From the NCBI RefSeq assembly GCF_030816155.1, contig NZ_JAUSXR010000001.1, forward strand, positions 3,162,001 to 3,226,000: a DNA stretch of 64,000 nt. Direction: 5' to 3'. This document shows positions 17,180 to 25,649 of this stretch, one piece after another (within the stretch, counting starts at the first letter, position 1; each line of letters begins with the position of its first letter). Position numbers and translations under genes: made by a program. The notes beneath the pieces were generated by a model that searched no databases, had not been told where the DNA came from, and saw nothing but the letters and a program-made list of their open reading frames with translations. Source of the stretch: Arthrobacter woluwensis. Its GTDB lineage: Bacteria; Actinomycetota; Actinomycetes; Actinomycetales; Micrococcaceae.

Positions 17180-17486
17180 GATCGACTCCTCGATGTTCAG
17201 TGATACCGGGAGGGTTTTCCTTCCCGGGCGCCGCCGTCGCGTCCACGCACGTCACCCCTGAAAGGATGAGCACGGGAAACAGAAATGGCTGACTTGAGCC
17301 CCTAACTACCGGCGAGCTTGACCGCGAGGTCCGCTGCAAGCCGGAGCAATCAGGCACACTTCACACAACTGAGCGCCTATCAAGTCTACGGGGCCGCGTC
17401 AATTAAGGCCAATCAGCGTGTTTCGCCCGCACGACGACGGCGGGCGGCGCGGCAGTCGCGACCGGCCGGCCGGCGCGGTCCCCGGC
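17180..17486. other. intergenic region upstream of rpmB
   Basis: 307 bp that must hold the rpmB promoter and the 3' end of the SGNH gene. TTGACG (17402-17397, minus) and TGATAG (17382-17377) are promoter-like but only 14 bp apart. No gene, tRNA or palindromic metal-regulator site was found. Confidence 0.4.
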
Positions 17487-18296
17487 TCAGTCGCCCAGAC
17501 CGCGCGGGTCCACCAGGTGAGGGTAGCGGGGGCTCAGCGAATCCCCGGAGGAAGTCCCCGTCAGACGGCGTTTGACCCACGGCACGGCCTCGTCGCGCGT
17601 CCACGCCGCGTTGGCCTTGAGCGCCTCGGCCCGCGGAACCACGGGCGCCGCCGGGAGGAGGGGAGGCGTGAACGGCCCCGGCTCCGCGCCAGGCGTCTGG
17701 ATCCCGCGCAGGCGATGGAACACCCGCTCGGCCATGTTCTGATGCCCGAGCGTGGACATGTGCATCCGGTCGACGCCCCAAAGGCGCCAGTCGTTGTATT
17801 CCGCGAAGCGCCAGTAGTCCACCACGATCGCGCCATGGTCTTCAGCGATGCCCCGGACCAGCTCGTTGTAGATCGCCGTCCGGCCGCGCATGGCGCCGAA
17901 CACCTTGGAGGAACGCGCGTCGAAGCCGGTGAAGAGCAGCACCTGCGCACCGGAATCCCGGAGGCGGGCGACGGCCCGACCGTAGTCGGCCAGGAGCGCG
18001 TCGATGTCGATCTTGGGCCGGAGGATGTCGTTGGCGCCGGAGTAGATGCTCACGAGCGTGGGTTTCATCGCGAGCGCAGGCTCGATCTGCTCAGCCAGGA
18101 TCCCGCGCATCTTGCGCCCGCGGATCGCCAGGTTCGCGTAACCGACCCCGCCGTCGTCGGCCGCTTCCCCGGCCAACAGCGCGGCGAAACGGTCCGCCCA
18201 GCCGCGCACGCCGTTCGGGCGGGTGGGGTCGATGTCGCCGACGCCCTCCGTGAAGGAGTCGCCCAGTGCCACGTAACGGGTGGTGAAGTCGGTCAT
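17487..18296 (-). CDS. SGNH/GDSL hydrolase, paralog 1
   Basis: Probable esterase of 269 residues. Block I is YVALGDSFTEGVGD (Ser near residue 15), block II ANLAIRGR, block III SGANDI, and block V has DRMHMSTLGH with Asp and His near residue 185. No signal peptide. The last 40 residues contain TGTSSGDSLSPRYP, a tail motif shared with the paralogs at 20541 and 21539. Start ATG 18296 is preceded by AAAGGA. It follows the MarR gene by ten bases and is surely cotranscribed with it. Confidence 0.88.
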   Translation of the reverse strand: MTDFTTRYVALGDSFTEGVGDIDPTRPNGVRGWADRFAALLAGEAADDGGVGYANLAIRGRKMRGILAEQIEPALAMKPTLVSIYSGANDILRPKIDIDALLADYGRAVARLRDSGAQVLLFTGFDARSSKVFGAMRGRTAIYNELVRGIAEDHGAIVVDYWRFAEYNDWRLWGVDRMHMSTLGHQNMAERVFHRLRGIQTPGAEPGPFTPPLLPAAPVVPRAEALKANAAWTRDEAVPWVKRRLTGTSSGDSLSPRYPHLVDPRGLGD

Positions 18297-18306
18297 GGTC
18301 CTTCTT

Positions 18307-18807
18307 TCAGTGGCCTTCCTGGAGTTCCCGGCCCTCACGGAGGATCCAGTGGTCGCAGTTGAGGCGTTCCACGATCCGTTCGCCGACGCGGGCCAGGTCT
18401 TCCACATCCTGCTCGTCCAGCGCGTCGAACACCAGCTCCCGCACCACTTCGACGTGTTCCGGGGCGAGCCGGGCCAGGGTCTGGAAGCCCTCGTCCGTCA
18501 GATGCGCCACGGTCACCCGGGCGTCCTCAGGATGCGACTCCCGCTGGACCCAGCCGCGTCCCTGGAGCTTCGTCACGACATGCGAGAGGCGGGAGAGCGA
18601 CGCGGACGTCCGCGCGGCCAGTTCGCTCATGGCCAGATACCGTCCGTCGGCCTCGGAGAGCATGGCCAGGACGTTGTAGTCAAACAGGGAGAGACGGCCC
18701 CGCGTATTGAGGTCCGTGTCCAGCGCCGCGGGCAGGAGCGTGCTCACGCTCACCACCGCCAGCCAGGCGCGCCGCTCAGCCGGCGAGAGCCACCGTACAT
18801 CCTTCAT
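18307..18807 (-). CDS. MarR family transcriptional regulator
   Basis: 166-residue winged-helix regulator. The recognition region is MSELAARTSASLSRLSHVVT (about 58-77), and the wing has RESHPEDARVTVAHLTDEG with the conserved Asp-Ala-Arg. Long first and last helices fit dimerization. A perfect TAGAAT lies six bases before the ATG with no ribosome site, so the message is leaderless. It heads a two-gene unit with SGNH paralog 1, which suggests that the regulator responds to a substrate or product of that hydrolase. Confidence 0.87.
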   Translation of the reverse strand: MKDVRWLSPAERRAWLAVVSVSTLLPAALDTDLNTRGRLSLFDYNVLAMLSEADGRYLAMSELAARTSASLSRLSHVVTKLQGRGWVQRESHPEDARVTVAHLTDEGFQTLARLAPEHVEVVRELVFDALDEQDVEDLARVGERIVERLNCDHWILREGRELQEGH

Positions 18808-18813
18808 AGGGAG

Positions 18814-18819
18814 ATTCTA
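18814..18819 (-). promoter_or_regulatory. -10 hexamer TAGAAT of the leaderless MarR gene
   Basis: TAGAAT on the minus strand, six bases before the MarR ATG at 18807; the best -10 match in the set of leaderless starts. Confidence 0.6.
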
Positions 18820-19016
18820 TGTGCACTGACGGGCGAGGTCAGGGCCGGATTCCGCGGTCCGGCATCAAGGGCACGGGAGCGGCGGCCGGGGCGGCCCGGC
18901 CTTTCGGATTCATCGCGACTTCATCGCGACACGAGCGGGGTCCTGGACCACGGACGACGCGTATCGTCCGGACGCCCACCCCGCCCCCACGTCACGAACC
19001 ACCGTCGAGTTGAAGA

Positions 19017-19035
19017 GATAATGAGAATCATTATC
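19017..19035. promoter_or_regulatory. Fur/Zur-type operator upstream of the AztD-like gene
   Basis: GATAATGAGAATCATTATC has 8-bp perfect arms around GAA and differs by one base from the E. coli Fur consensus 19-mer. Zur boxes of actinobacteria have the same plan. It ends nine bases before the ATG at 19045, so bound repressor would block the promoter. The product's zinc-binding look favours Zur. Confidence 0.8.
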
Positions 19036-19044
19036 ATTTAACGA

Positions 19045-20370
19045 ATGACACGCACCCTCTTGAAACACGCCCCTGCCCACCCCCTCCCGGACTCGCACCG
19101 CGCCAAGCACTGGCTCGCGCTCACCGTGCCGGCCGCCGTCGTCGGGCTGCTGCTCACCGGCTGCGGCACCCCGGCGCCCGCCGCCGGGCCCTCCACTACG
19201 AGCACGTCGACGGCTAGCGCGAAACCGCGCGAGGCGGCCGGACCGACCCCGCGGCTCGTCCTCAGCCACGACGGCGGCCTCACCGTCCTCGATGCGAAGA
19301 CGCTCAAGCCCGTGGGCGGCGCCGAACTCGACGGCTTCCTCCGCCTCAATCCCGCCGGGGACGGCCGCCACGTGCTCGTCTCGACCGGGGACGCCTTCCG
19401 GGTGTTCGACGCCGGGGCCTGGTCCGAGCCGCACGGCGACCACTCGCACCACTACACCTCCGCCCCGCGCCTGACCGACCGCGCCTTCCCCGCCGACCAC
19501 GCCGGTCACGTCGTGCGGCACGCCGGACGGACGGTCCTGTTCAGCGACGGCTCCGGCAAGGTCGAGTCCTTCGATCCGAAGACCCTCACGGAGGCGCTGA
19601 AGACCGGCCTGCCCACCACCTCCGTCTACACCACGCCGCATCCCCATCACGGCGTGGCGGTCGAGCTGTCCGACGGGAAGCTCCTGGTGACCCGCGGCGA
19701 CGAGAAGTCCCGCAGCGGCATCTCCGTGCTCGGTCCCGCTCCGAAGGGCGGCAGCAGCCAGGACCGCCCCGAGCTGCTGAAGAACGACGACTGCCCCGGC
19801 GTGCACGGTGAAGCGGTTGCGGCGGAGGAGGCCGTGGTGGTCGGTTGCCAGGACGGCATGCTGATCTACCGCGACGGGAAGATCACCAAGGTCGACAGCC
19901 CGGACTCCTACGGCCGCTTAGGCAACCAGGCCGGATCGGAGAAGTCGCCCGTGATCCTCGGCGACTACAAAGTGGACCGTGACGCGACCCTGGAGCGCCC
20001 CACCCGCGTCTCTCTCGTGGACACCAGGACGGCCACCCTGCGGCTGGTCGAGCTGGGGACCAGCTACTCGTTCCGTTCCCTCGGCCGCGGACCCGCCGGG
20101 GAAGCGCTCGTGCTCGGCACCGACGGCGGCCTGCGCGTGATCGACCCGACCACCGGGAAGATCTCCGCGACCATCCCCGTGGTCGGCGCCTGGACCGAAT
20201 CGGAGACCTGGCAGGACCCCCGCCCGACGCTCCACGTCCGCGGCGGCACCGCCTACGTGACCGAGCCCGGAAAGCGCACCCTGCACACCGTCGATCTCGC
20301 CACGCGCAAGGTCAGCGGAAGCACGCAGCTGGAGCACGTCCCCAACGAGGTGACCAGCATCGACGGCTGA
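19045..20370 (+). CDS. aztD: AztD-like zinc metallochaperone lipoprotein
   Basis: Exported lipoprotein of 441 residues. The lipobox is LLTGC with Cys40. The mature part reads as a beta-propeller with repeated LxVLDAKT-, LRVIDPTTGK- and HTVDLATRK-type blades. A His cluster PHGDHSHHY (His130, 133, 135, 136) and TTPHPHHG (199-202) look like zinc sites, as in AztD, which hands zinc to the AztC binding protein of an ABC importer. No aztABC genes lie nearby. The Fur/Zur box directly upstream agrees with a zinc-starvation role. A hairpin follows the stop. Confidence 0.78.
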   Translation: MTRTLLKHAPAHPLPDSHRAKHWLALTVPAAVVGLLLTGCGTPAPAAGPSTTSTSTASAKPREAAGPTPRLVLSHDGGLTVLDAKTLKPVGGAELDGFLRLNPAGDGRHVLVSTGDAFRVFDAGAWSEPHGDHSHHYTSAPRLTDRAFPADHAGHVVRHAGRTVLFSDGSGKVESFDPKTLTEALKTGLPTTSVYTTPHPHHGVAVELSDGKLLVTRGDEKSRSGISVLGPAPKGGSSQDRPELLKNDDCPGVHGEAVAAEEAVVVGCQDGMLIYRDGKITKVDSPDSYGRLGNQAGSEKSPVILGDYKVDRDATLERPTRVSLVDTRTATLRLVELGTSYSFRSLGRGPAGEALVLGTDGGLRVIDPTTGKISATIPVVGAWTESETWQDPRPTLHVRGGTAYVTEPGKRTLHTVDLATRKVSGSTQLEHVPNEVTSIDG

Positions 20371-20394
20371 CACACGGCCACACGAAGCCGTGTG
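20371..20394 (+). terminator. terminator hairpin behind aztD
   Basis: CACACGGC pairs with GCCGTGTG directly after the stop codon; a second GC-rich hairpin (CCCCGCCGG/CCGGCGGGG, 20401-20427) follows. Confidence 0.55.
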
Positions 20395-20438
20395 ACGTGG
20401 CCCCGCCGGGCACCCTGTCCGGCGGGGCCACGGGCCAT

Positions 20439-20444
20439 TACCCT
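20439..20444 (+). promoter_or_regulatory. -10 hexamer TACCCT of a leaderless gene
   Basis: Six bases before the ATG at 20451, with no ribosome site. Confidence 0.42.
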
Positions 20445-20450
20445 GGAAGC

Positions 20451-20747
20451 ATGATCGTGGTGTCCCTCAGCTACAAAGTCCCGCTCGACGTGGTGGAGTT
20501 CCACATCCCGGCCCACCTCGAGTGGCTGGACGAGTGCTACTCACGCGGGCTGTTCGTGGCGTCCGGCCGCAAATCGCCCCGCACCGGCGGCATCCTGCTG
20601 TCCACGGCGGGCCTGGAAGAGGTCCGCGCCGCCGTGGAACGCGACCCCTTCAACGTCAACGGCGTGGCCGAGTTCGACATCGAAGAGTTCGTGCCCAATC
20701 GGGTCGCCGAAGGGTACGAGGCGCTCCTGCCGCCCCAAACCGACTAG
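20451..20747 (+). CDS. YciI family protein
   Basis: 98-residue dimeric alpha-beta (ferredoxin-like) protein. It starts MIVVSLSYKVPLDVVEFHIP and carries the family His-Asp pair in AHLEWLDECYSRGLF and ASGRKSPRTGGILLS. YciI-like proteins are small enzymes or binding proteins of mostly unknown function. The gene overlaps, on the opposite strand, the annotated 3' end of SGNH paralog 2 by more than 200 bp; this gene looks sound, so the tail of the other one is suspect. Confidence 0.83.
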   Translation: MIVVSLSYKVPLDVVEFHIPAHLEWLDECYSRGLFVASGRKSPRTGGILLSTAGLEEVRAAVERDPFNVNGVAEFDIEEFVPNRVAEGYEALLPPQTD

Positions 20748-21542
20748 CCCCGTCACGGGATCCACCGGGCCGGGCACCGGCCAGCGGGGGCCCAGCGCAT
20801 CGCCGCTGGACACTCCCCGCACCTTGCGCCCGAGCCAGGGCGCGAAATCGCGGCGCAGCCACGCGGCGTCGTCCCTCACGCGGCGCGCCAGGGTCGCTTT
20901 CGCCTCAGCCCCCGACGACGGCGCCTCCCCCGCCGCGGTCAGGCGCGGCACCCCGAGCACCTCCAGGACTTTGGCCGCCATGTAGCGGTGACCCTCCGCG
21001 GACATGTGGAGACGATCAGGAGCCCACAGCGCCCGGTCCTGGAAACGCTCGAAGCACCAGTAATCCACCAAGGGGCAGTCGAGCTCCCGTGCGACGCGCC
21101 GGACCCTCGTGTTGTACGCGGCACTGCGGAGCTTGAGCGGTTCCAGCAGCGGCGAGAGCGGCACGTTGTAGCCCGTGAACAGGAGCACCTGCGCGCCCGA
21201 CTCCCGCAGCGTCCGCACGGCCCGTTCCAGGCGGCCGAGCAGGGAGGCGAGGTCGAGGCGGGCCATGAGCAGGTCGTTCCCACCCGCGTAGAAACTGACC
21301 AGCGTGGGGTCGAGGGCGAGCGCCGCCTCGACCTGCTCCTCGACGATCCGGTCGAGACGCCGCCCCCGGACAGCCAGGTTCGCGTACTCCGTGCCGGGAT
21401 TGAAGCGGGCTAGCTCCTGGGCCACACGATCCGCCCAGCCCCGGCAGCCGTGAGGAAGGTCGGGCGCCGGATCGCCCACCCCCTCCGTGAACGAATCCCC
21501 CAGCGCCACGAAGCGCAGCCGCCCGCTCAGATCCAGGATCAC
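20541..21542 (-). CDS. SGNH/GDSL hydrolase, paralog 2, with doubtful C-terminal extension
   Basis: Probable esterase; 333 residues as read. FVALGDSFTEGVGD carries the nucleophile Ser, then ANLAVRGR, YAGGNDL and DRLHMSAEGH. The shared tail motif GVSSGDALGPRWP lies near residue 255. The 70 residues after it are antisense to the YciI gene and have no counterpart in paralogs 1 and 3. In the next frame a stop lies at 20753-20755, just after the expected end, so a single inserted base may have removed the true stop. GTG start 21542 overlaps the paralog 3 stop (GTGA). Confidence 0.8.
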   Translation of the reverse strand: MILDLSGRLRFVALGDSFTEGVGDPAPDLPHGCRGWADRVAQELARFNPGTEYANLAVRGRRLDRIVEEQVEAALALDPTLVSFYAGGNDLLMARLDLASLLGRLERAVRTLRESGAQVLLFTGYNVPLSPLLEPLKLRSAAYNTRVRRVARELDCPLVDYWCFERFQDRALWAPDRLHMSAEGHRYMAAKVLEVLGVPRLTAAGEAPSSGAEAKATLARRVRDDAAWLRRDFAPWLGRKVRGVSSGDALGPRWPVPGPVDPVTGLVGLGRQERLVPFGDPIGHELFDVELGHAVDVEGVAFHGGADLFQARRGQQDAAGAGRFAAGRHEQPA

Positions 21543-22381
21543 GGGCGCTCTCCGTCCGATGCGGCGTCCAGCAGGCGGCATTCCGCGAGTTTCCTCAGGC
21601 CGCCCTTACGCGGGACCTTCACGGGCTCCGGCCAGCGCGGTTCGAGGGTGTCCCCCAGGGTCACCCCGCGCAGTTTCCGCCCGAACAGGGGCAGCACCCA
21701 CTCGTGCACCCAGCGGCGCTGAGCGGCTTCCCACTCACGGAAACCCCGGGGTGTGGGCGCGTCCCAGTCCTTCTCCTTGATGCGGTGCGGGACTCCGAGC
21801 TGCTCCAGGACGCGGGCGGCGAGGTACTTGTGCCCGGCCTTCGACATGTGCAGCCGGTCGGTGTCCCACATGCGCGGGTCGTTGTAGGCGTCGAAGCACC
21901 AGTAGTCCACGAGGATCGCGTCGTGCTCGGCGGCGATCTCCCGGACGCGCTCGTTGTAGAAGGTGTTGCGCTTCTTCAGGGGCTCCAGGAGGGCGGAGAC
22001 CTTGACGTCGTAGCCCGTGAAGAGGATCAGCTTCGCGCCCGTGGACGCCAGGTCCGACACGAGCCCCCGGTACTCCTCCATGAGCCGGTCCATGTCGGTG
22101 CCGAGGTCGAGGATGTCGTTCCCGCCCGCATAGAGCGAGATGAGCGTGGGTTTCATGGCGAGCGCGGGTTCGAGTTGCTCGTCGATGATATGGCGGAGCC
22201 TCTTACTGCGGATCGCCAGGTTGGCGTACTCCCACCCCGGCTCCGCCTTCGCCAGCCGCTCCGCGACCCGGTCCGCCCAGCCCCGCACCCCGTTGGGCAT
22301 CAGGGGATGACGGTCCCCCACGCCCTCGGTGAAGGAGTCCCCCAGGGCGAGGTACCGTCGCACCCCGTTCTGCTCGGCCAC
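21539..22381 (-). CDS. SGNH/GDSL hydrolase, paralog 3
   Basis: 280-residue probable esterase. Blocks: YLALGDSFTEGVGD (Ser near 17), ANLAIRSK, YAGGNDI and DRLHMSKAGH. Residues 185-280 contain the shared tail GVTLGDTLEPRWP. It is translationally coupled with paralog 2 by a four-base overlap. Together with paralog 1 this gives three copies of one protein type in 5 kb, separated by the zinc lipoprotein and YciI genes, which implies local duplication followed by divergence. Substrates unknown. Confidence 0.87.
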   Translation of the reverse strand: MAEQNGVRRYLALGDSFTEGVGDRHPLMPNGVRGWADRVAERLAKAEPGWEYANLAIRSKRLRHIIDEQLEPALAMKPTLISLYAGGNDILDLGTDMDRLMEEYRGLVSDLASTGAKLILFTGYDVKVSALLEPLKKRNTFYNERVREIAAEHDAILVDYWCFDAYNDPRMWDTDRLHMSKAGHKYLAARVLEQLGVPHRIKEKDWDAPTPRGFREWEAAQRRWVHEWVLPLFGRKLRGVTLGDTLEPRWPEPVKVPRKGGLRKLAECRLLDAASDGERP

Positions 22382-22489
22382 AGCGCCAGCCTAGGGACCC
22401 CGGGCGACGGGCGTGGAACCTCCACGGAACGGGAGGGTGAACTCATGTCCCTCAGGATGCCGGCCAGATCAGGGCCCGCCACCTCATCG

Positions 22490-22560
22490 GCCGAGTTCGT
22501 GGTTTTCCGGCCAGTTCGCGGACAAGGTCCACGACCTCACCCGGAAACCGCGAACTCGGC
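22490..22560. repeat. long hairpin, family B copy 1
   Basis: Arms of about 20 bp, GCCGAGTTCGTGGTTTTCCG and the near-mirror ending CGAACTCGGC, with a second inner GTTCG/CGACC-type pair. Same sequence type as the elements at 28.8-29.1 kb and inside jetB. It is 56 bp behind the stop of the siderophore-interacting protein gene (minus strand). Confidence 0.8.
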
Positions 22561-22615
22561 GGGAGGACGGAGCCGAGAGATTCGGCGGGGAGCAGGGCGC
22601 AGCCTGGACGCAGGC

Positions 22616-23674
22616 TCAGTCGATGACGCGGCCGTGACGCCAGTAGCCCATGAAGGCGACCTGCTTACGGTCGATGCCGGCGTCGCGCACCAGGTAGCGG
22701 CGGATCTCCTTGACCACACCGGCCTCCCCGGCCACCCACGCGTAGAACGGCAGAGCGCCGGCGGGCGCGCCCGGGACGCGGGTCGCCTTGACCTCGGACG
22801 GATCCAGCAGCTGCGGGGTGTCCCAGAGGATCTCGGCGTCGATGTTGACGTCCGCGGGCTCGGAGCCCGCCACGGCGGGCCTGCCGTCGGCCCCGAGCCG
22901 GGCGTGACCCGGAAGCGGGACGGCCCGGCGCACGGCCTCCTGCAGCACCTCGCCGTGGGGACGGGAACGGCCCAGCGAGGCGCCGCGCGCCAGCCACGTG
23001 ATCTCGATGTCCGCCGCGGTGCGCACATCCTGGAAGTCGCCCGCTTCCGGGACCTCCAGGAAGGCATGCCCGCTCATGTACGCCGGCAGGGTCTCCAGGA
23101 TGGCGCAGATGGCGGGGACCGCGGTCTCATCGCCCGCCAGGAGCACGCGCTGGGCCAGGCCCGGCCGCCACTCGATGCCGCCGTAGGTCTGCGCGGTGAT
23201 GCAGTGCGCCGCCCGATTGTTCGGCCCGATGATCGTCAGACGGTCGCCCGCCGTCGCCTGAGCGGCCCACGTCGCGGCAGGGCCGGCCTCGCCGTCGCCG
23301 TGCACGCCGTGCAGCACGAAGTCCACGTCGATCTCCGGGTAGGCCGCGTCGAGACGCGCCTGGCGGACGGAATAGGTGCGCATCGAACCGCGCTCCTCCT
23401 CCGGCAGCGCGAGCCACTGCTGATACCAGCCCTCATCATGCGCGTCGAACTCCGGGAGCGCGGCCCAGCCGTCGGCGGTCCGCGGCGGGATGATCACCTT
23501 GATGCGGGCGTCCAGCAGCTCACCGTGCACGCCGAACTGGCGCAGGCTGTAGCCGCCGAACGTGATCCGCCGGAAATTGGCGCCCAGATCCTGCACCGCC
23601 GTCACCTGAACGGCGAAAGCGATGGCCATGGGTTCGACGGCGGCGGTGCCTGCCGTCACGGACGTTCCACTCAT
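22616..23674 (-). CDS. siderophore-interacting protein (flavin-dependent ferric-siderophore reductase)
   Basis: Cytoplasmic FAD-binding protein of 352 residues that reduces and so releases iron from imported ferric siderophores. The FAD-binding beta-barrel has the RTYSVRQ motif (about 103-109, the Arg-x-Tyr-Ser/Thr-x-Arg type) and the C-terminal SIP domain has LLAGDETAVPAICAIL and the closing FMGYWRHGR. It is the last gene of the uptake operon; its ATG overlaps the ATPase stop by four bases (ATGA). Confidence 0.92.
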   Translation of the reverse strand: MSGTSVTAGTAAVEPMAIAFAVQVTAVQDLGANFRRITFGGYSLRQFGVHGELLDARIKVIIPPRTADGWAALPEFDAHDEGWYQQWLALPEEERGSMRTYSVRQARLDAAYPEIDVDFVLHGVHGDGEAGPAATWAAQATAGDRLTIIGPNNRAAHCITAQTYGGIEWRPGLAQRVLLAGDETAVPAICAILETLPAYMSGHAFLEVPEAGDFQDVRTAADIEITWLARGASLGRSRPHGEVLQEAVRRAVPLPGHARLGADGRPAVAGSEPADVNIDAEILWDTPQLLDPSEVKATRVPGAPAGALPFYAWVAGEAGVVKEIRRYLVRDAGIDRKQVAFMGYWRHGRVID

Positions 23675-24483
23675 GCGTGGGCCTCCTCGCGTCGGGTGCT
23701 GTGGTGCCTGCCGATGGGGACGATCAACGGCGTCCCGGAGACAGGGTCGAGCAGGACCTGGGATTCCAGGCCGAACACCTCGGACACCAGGTCCTGGGTG
23801 AAGACTTCCTGGGACGGACCCTGTGCCACGATCCGTCCTTCCTTCATGGCCACCACGTAGTGGGCGTAGCGCGCGGCCAGATTGAGGTCATGCAGCACGA
23901 TCGCCACCGTGGTCCCCCGGCGCTGGTTCAGCTCCGTGACCACGTCCAGGACCTCCACCTGATGGGCCAAGTCGAGGTAGGTGGTGGGCTCGTCGAGGAG
24001 GAGCACGTCGGTCTCCTGAGCCAGGGCCATCGCGATCCAGACCCGCTGGCGCTGCCCGCCGGACAGCTCACTCACAGGGCGCTCGGCCAGCTCCAGCGTG
24101 CCGGTGACCTCGAGCGCCTGGTGGACGGCGGCGTCGTCGTCCGCGCTGGCACTCCGGAAGAAGCCCTGGTGCGGGTAGCGGCCACGCCCCACGAGTTCCC
24201 GGACCGTGATCGCGTCCGGCGCCAAGGGGTGCTGCGGCAGCAGGCCGAGTTCGCGGGCCAGATCCCGGGCGGCACGGGTGTGGATGTCCTTGCCGTCCAG
24301 GGTGACCACGCCCTGCGCGGGCTTCAGCAGACGGGACAGGCCGCGCAGCATCGTGGACTTCCCGCAGGCGTTGGCCCCCACGATCATGGTGATCCGGCCC
24401 TCGGGCAGCGTGAGGGAGAGGTCCTCCACGATCGCCCGGTCCTGGTACTGGAGCGTGATGTTCTGGGCGTTGAGCCGGCTCAT
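23671..24483 (-). CDS. ferric-siderophore ABC transporter, ATP-binding protein (FecE/FepC type)
   Basis: 270-residue ABC ATPase. Walker A is VGANACGKST (about 34-43), the signature is LSGGQRQRVWIA, Walker B is VLLLDEPTTYLD, and the switch His lies in VLHDLN. These variants are typical of iron-chelate importers. ATG 24483 overlaps the upstream permease stop; the frame is open further upstream but runs through the permease gene. Confidence 0.95.
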   Translation of the reverse strand: MSRLNAQNITLQYQDRAIVEDLSLTLPEGRITMIVGANACGKSTMLRGLSRLLKPAQGVVTLDGKDIHTRAARDLARELGLLPQHPLAPDAITVRELVGRGRYPHQGFFRSASADDDAAVHQALEVTGTLELAERPVSELSGGQRQRVWIAMALAQETDVLLLDEPTTYLDLAHQVEVLDVVTELNQRRGTTVAIVLHDLNLAARYAHYVVAMKEGRIVAQGPSQEVFTQDLVSEVFGLESQVLLDPVSGTPLIVPIGRHHSTRREEAHA

Positions 24484-25649
24484 GCCGCCGCCTTTCGTGT
24501 CGTACGGTCCGCCCGCTGGGCGCGCCCGGCCGGGGCCACCAGAAGCCAGAGGAGGAAGGGAGCGCCGAGTGCGCCCGTGACGAGGCCCACCGGGAGGACG
24601 GAGCCACCCAGCAGGAGAGGCGCCAGATTGGCGCCGGCGAAGTCCGCGATCACCACGATCGCCGCGCCGCTCAGAGCCGCGGTCGGCAGTCCGGCCCGGG
24701 GGTCGAGCTGCCGGGCCAGCGGCAGGGACAGGAAGGCCACGAACGCCAGCGGACCGGCCGCGGCGGTGCCGAACGCTGCGAGCGCGACGGCGACCAGGAG
24801 CAACCCGAGCCGCGCGCGGGGGACGTTCACGCCCAGTCCCGCGGCGGCGTCGTCGCCCAGCTCCAGCACCCGCAGCGGCCGGGAGAGCCAGAGGAGTGCC
24901 GGGACCAGCACCACGAGGGCGAGCGCCAGCACCGTGATGCGCTCCCCCGACGCCGGGTTCAGCGACCCGGAGACCCACAGCAGGGCGTCGGCGGCGGTGC
25001 GGATGTCGGTGCGCGCCATGAGGAACTGCACCACGGCCTGGAGGGCCGCGCCCACGCCGATGCCGGCCAGGATGAGCCGGAGACCCGCGTTGCCACCGCC
25101 CAGACCACCCCGCGAGAGCGAGTAGATCAGCAGCGCCACCGCGAGGGCGCCCACCAGCGCGGCCACCGAGACGGCCGCTCCGGACGCGCCGAACAGCACG
25201 ATCGCGGCCACGGCACTCGCGCTCGCGCCGGAACTCACGCCGATCACATCGGGGCTGGCGAGCGGGTTGCGGAGCATGGTCTGGAAGGTCGCGCCGGACA
25301 GGCCGAACGCGAGACCCGCCAGGGCGCCGAGCACGGCGCGCGGGATCTTGTTCTCCAGCACGATGAAACTGGCCCCGGGGATCCCCGGTTCGCCGCGGAG
25401 ATTGCTCACCACGATCGTCACCAGGTCCGGGAACGTCACCGTGTAGCTGCCGAGCAGGACGTACCCGAGGACCAGCAGCGGCACCAGGACCGCCAGGACC
25501 ACGGTCAGCGGCCGCACGCGGCGGCGGGCTTCACGCGGCGAGCGCACGACGGCGGCCGGCGCCTCCGCGCCGCCCTCCCGCGGGTGACCGCTCGCCGGAG
25601 CCGTGGAACCGGGGCCCGAGACCCGCGGATCCGTGAGAGCCGGGCTCAT
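24480..25649 (-). CDS. ferric-siderophore ABC transporter permease, FecCD family (second)
   Basis: 389-residue membrane protein with about ten helices. The family motifs are ATFQTMLRNPLASPDVIGVS (about 118-137), ILAGIGVGAALQAVVQF, and the cytoplasmic coupling region RARLGLLLVAVALAAFGTAA followed by AGPLAFVAFLSLP. The N-terminal 45 residues are Pro/Ala-rich and cytoplasmic. Overlaps both neighbours by four bases; pairs with the permease at 25646. Confidence 0.94.
   Translation of the reverse strand: MSPALTDPRVSGPGSTAPASGHPREGGAEAPAAVVRSPREARRRVRPLTVVLAVLVPLLVLGYVLLGSYTVTFPDLVTIVVSNLRGEPGIPGASFIVLENKIPRAVLGALAGLAFGLSGATFQTMLRNPLASPDVIGVSSGASASAVAAIVLFGASGAAVSVAALVGALAVALLIYSLSRGGLGGGNAGLRLILAGIGVGAALQAVVQFLMARTDIRTAADALLWVSGSLNPASGERITVLALALVVLVPALLWLSRPLRVLELGDDAAAGLGVNVPRARLGLLLVAVALAAFGTAAAGPLAFVAFLSLPLARQLDPRAGLPTAALSGAAIVVIADFAGANLAPLLLGGSVLPVGLVTGALGAPFLLWLLVAPAGRAQRADRTTRKAAA

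Noticed and set aside
17180..17486. Zur box before rpmB
   Set aside because: Looked for TGANAATNATTNTCA-type dyads; none present.
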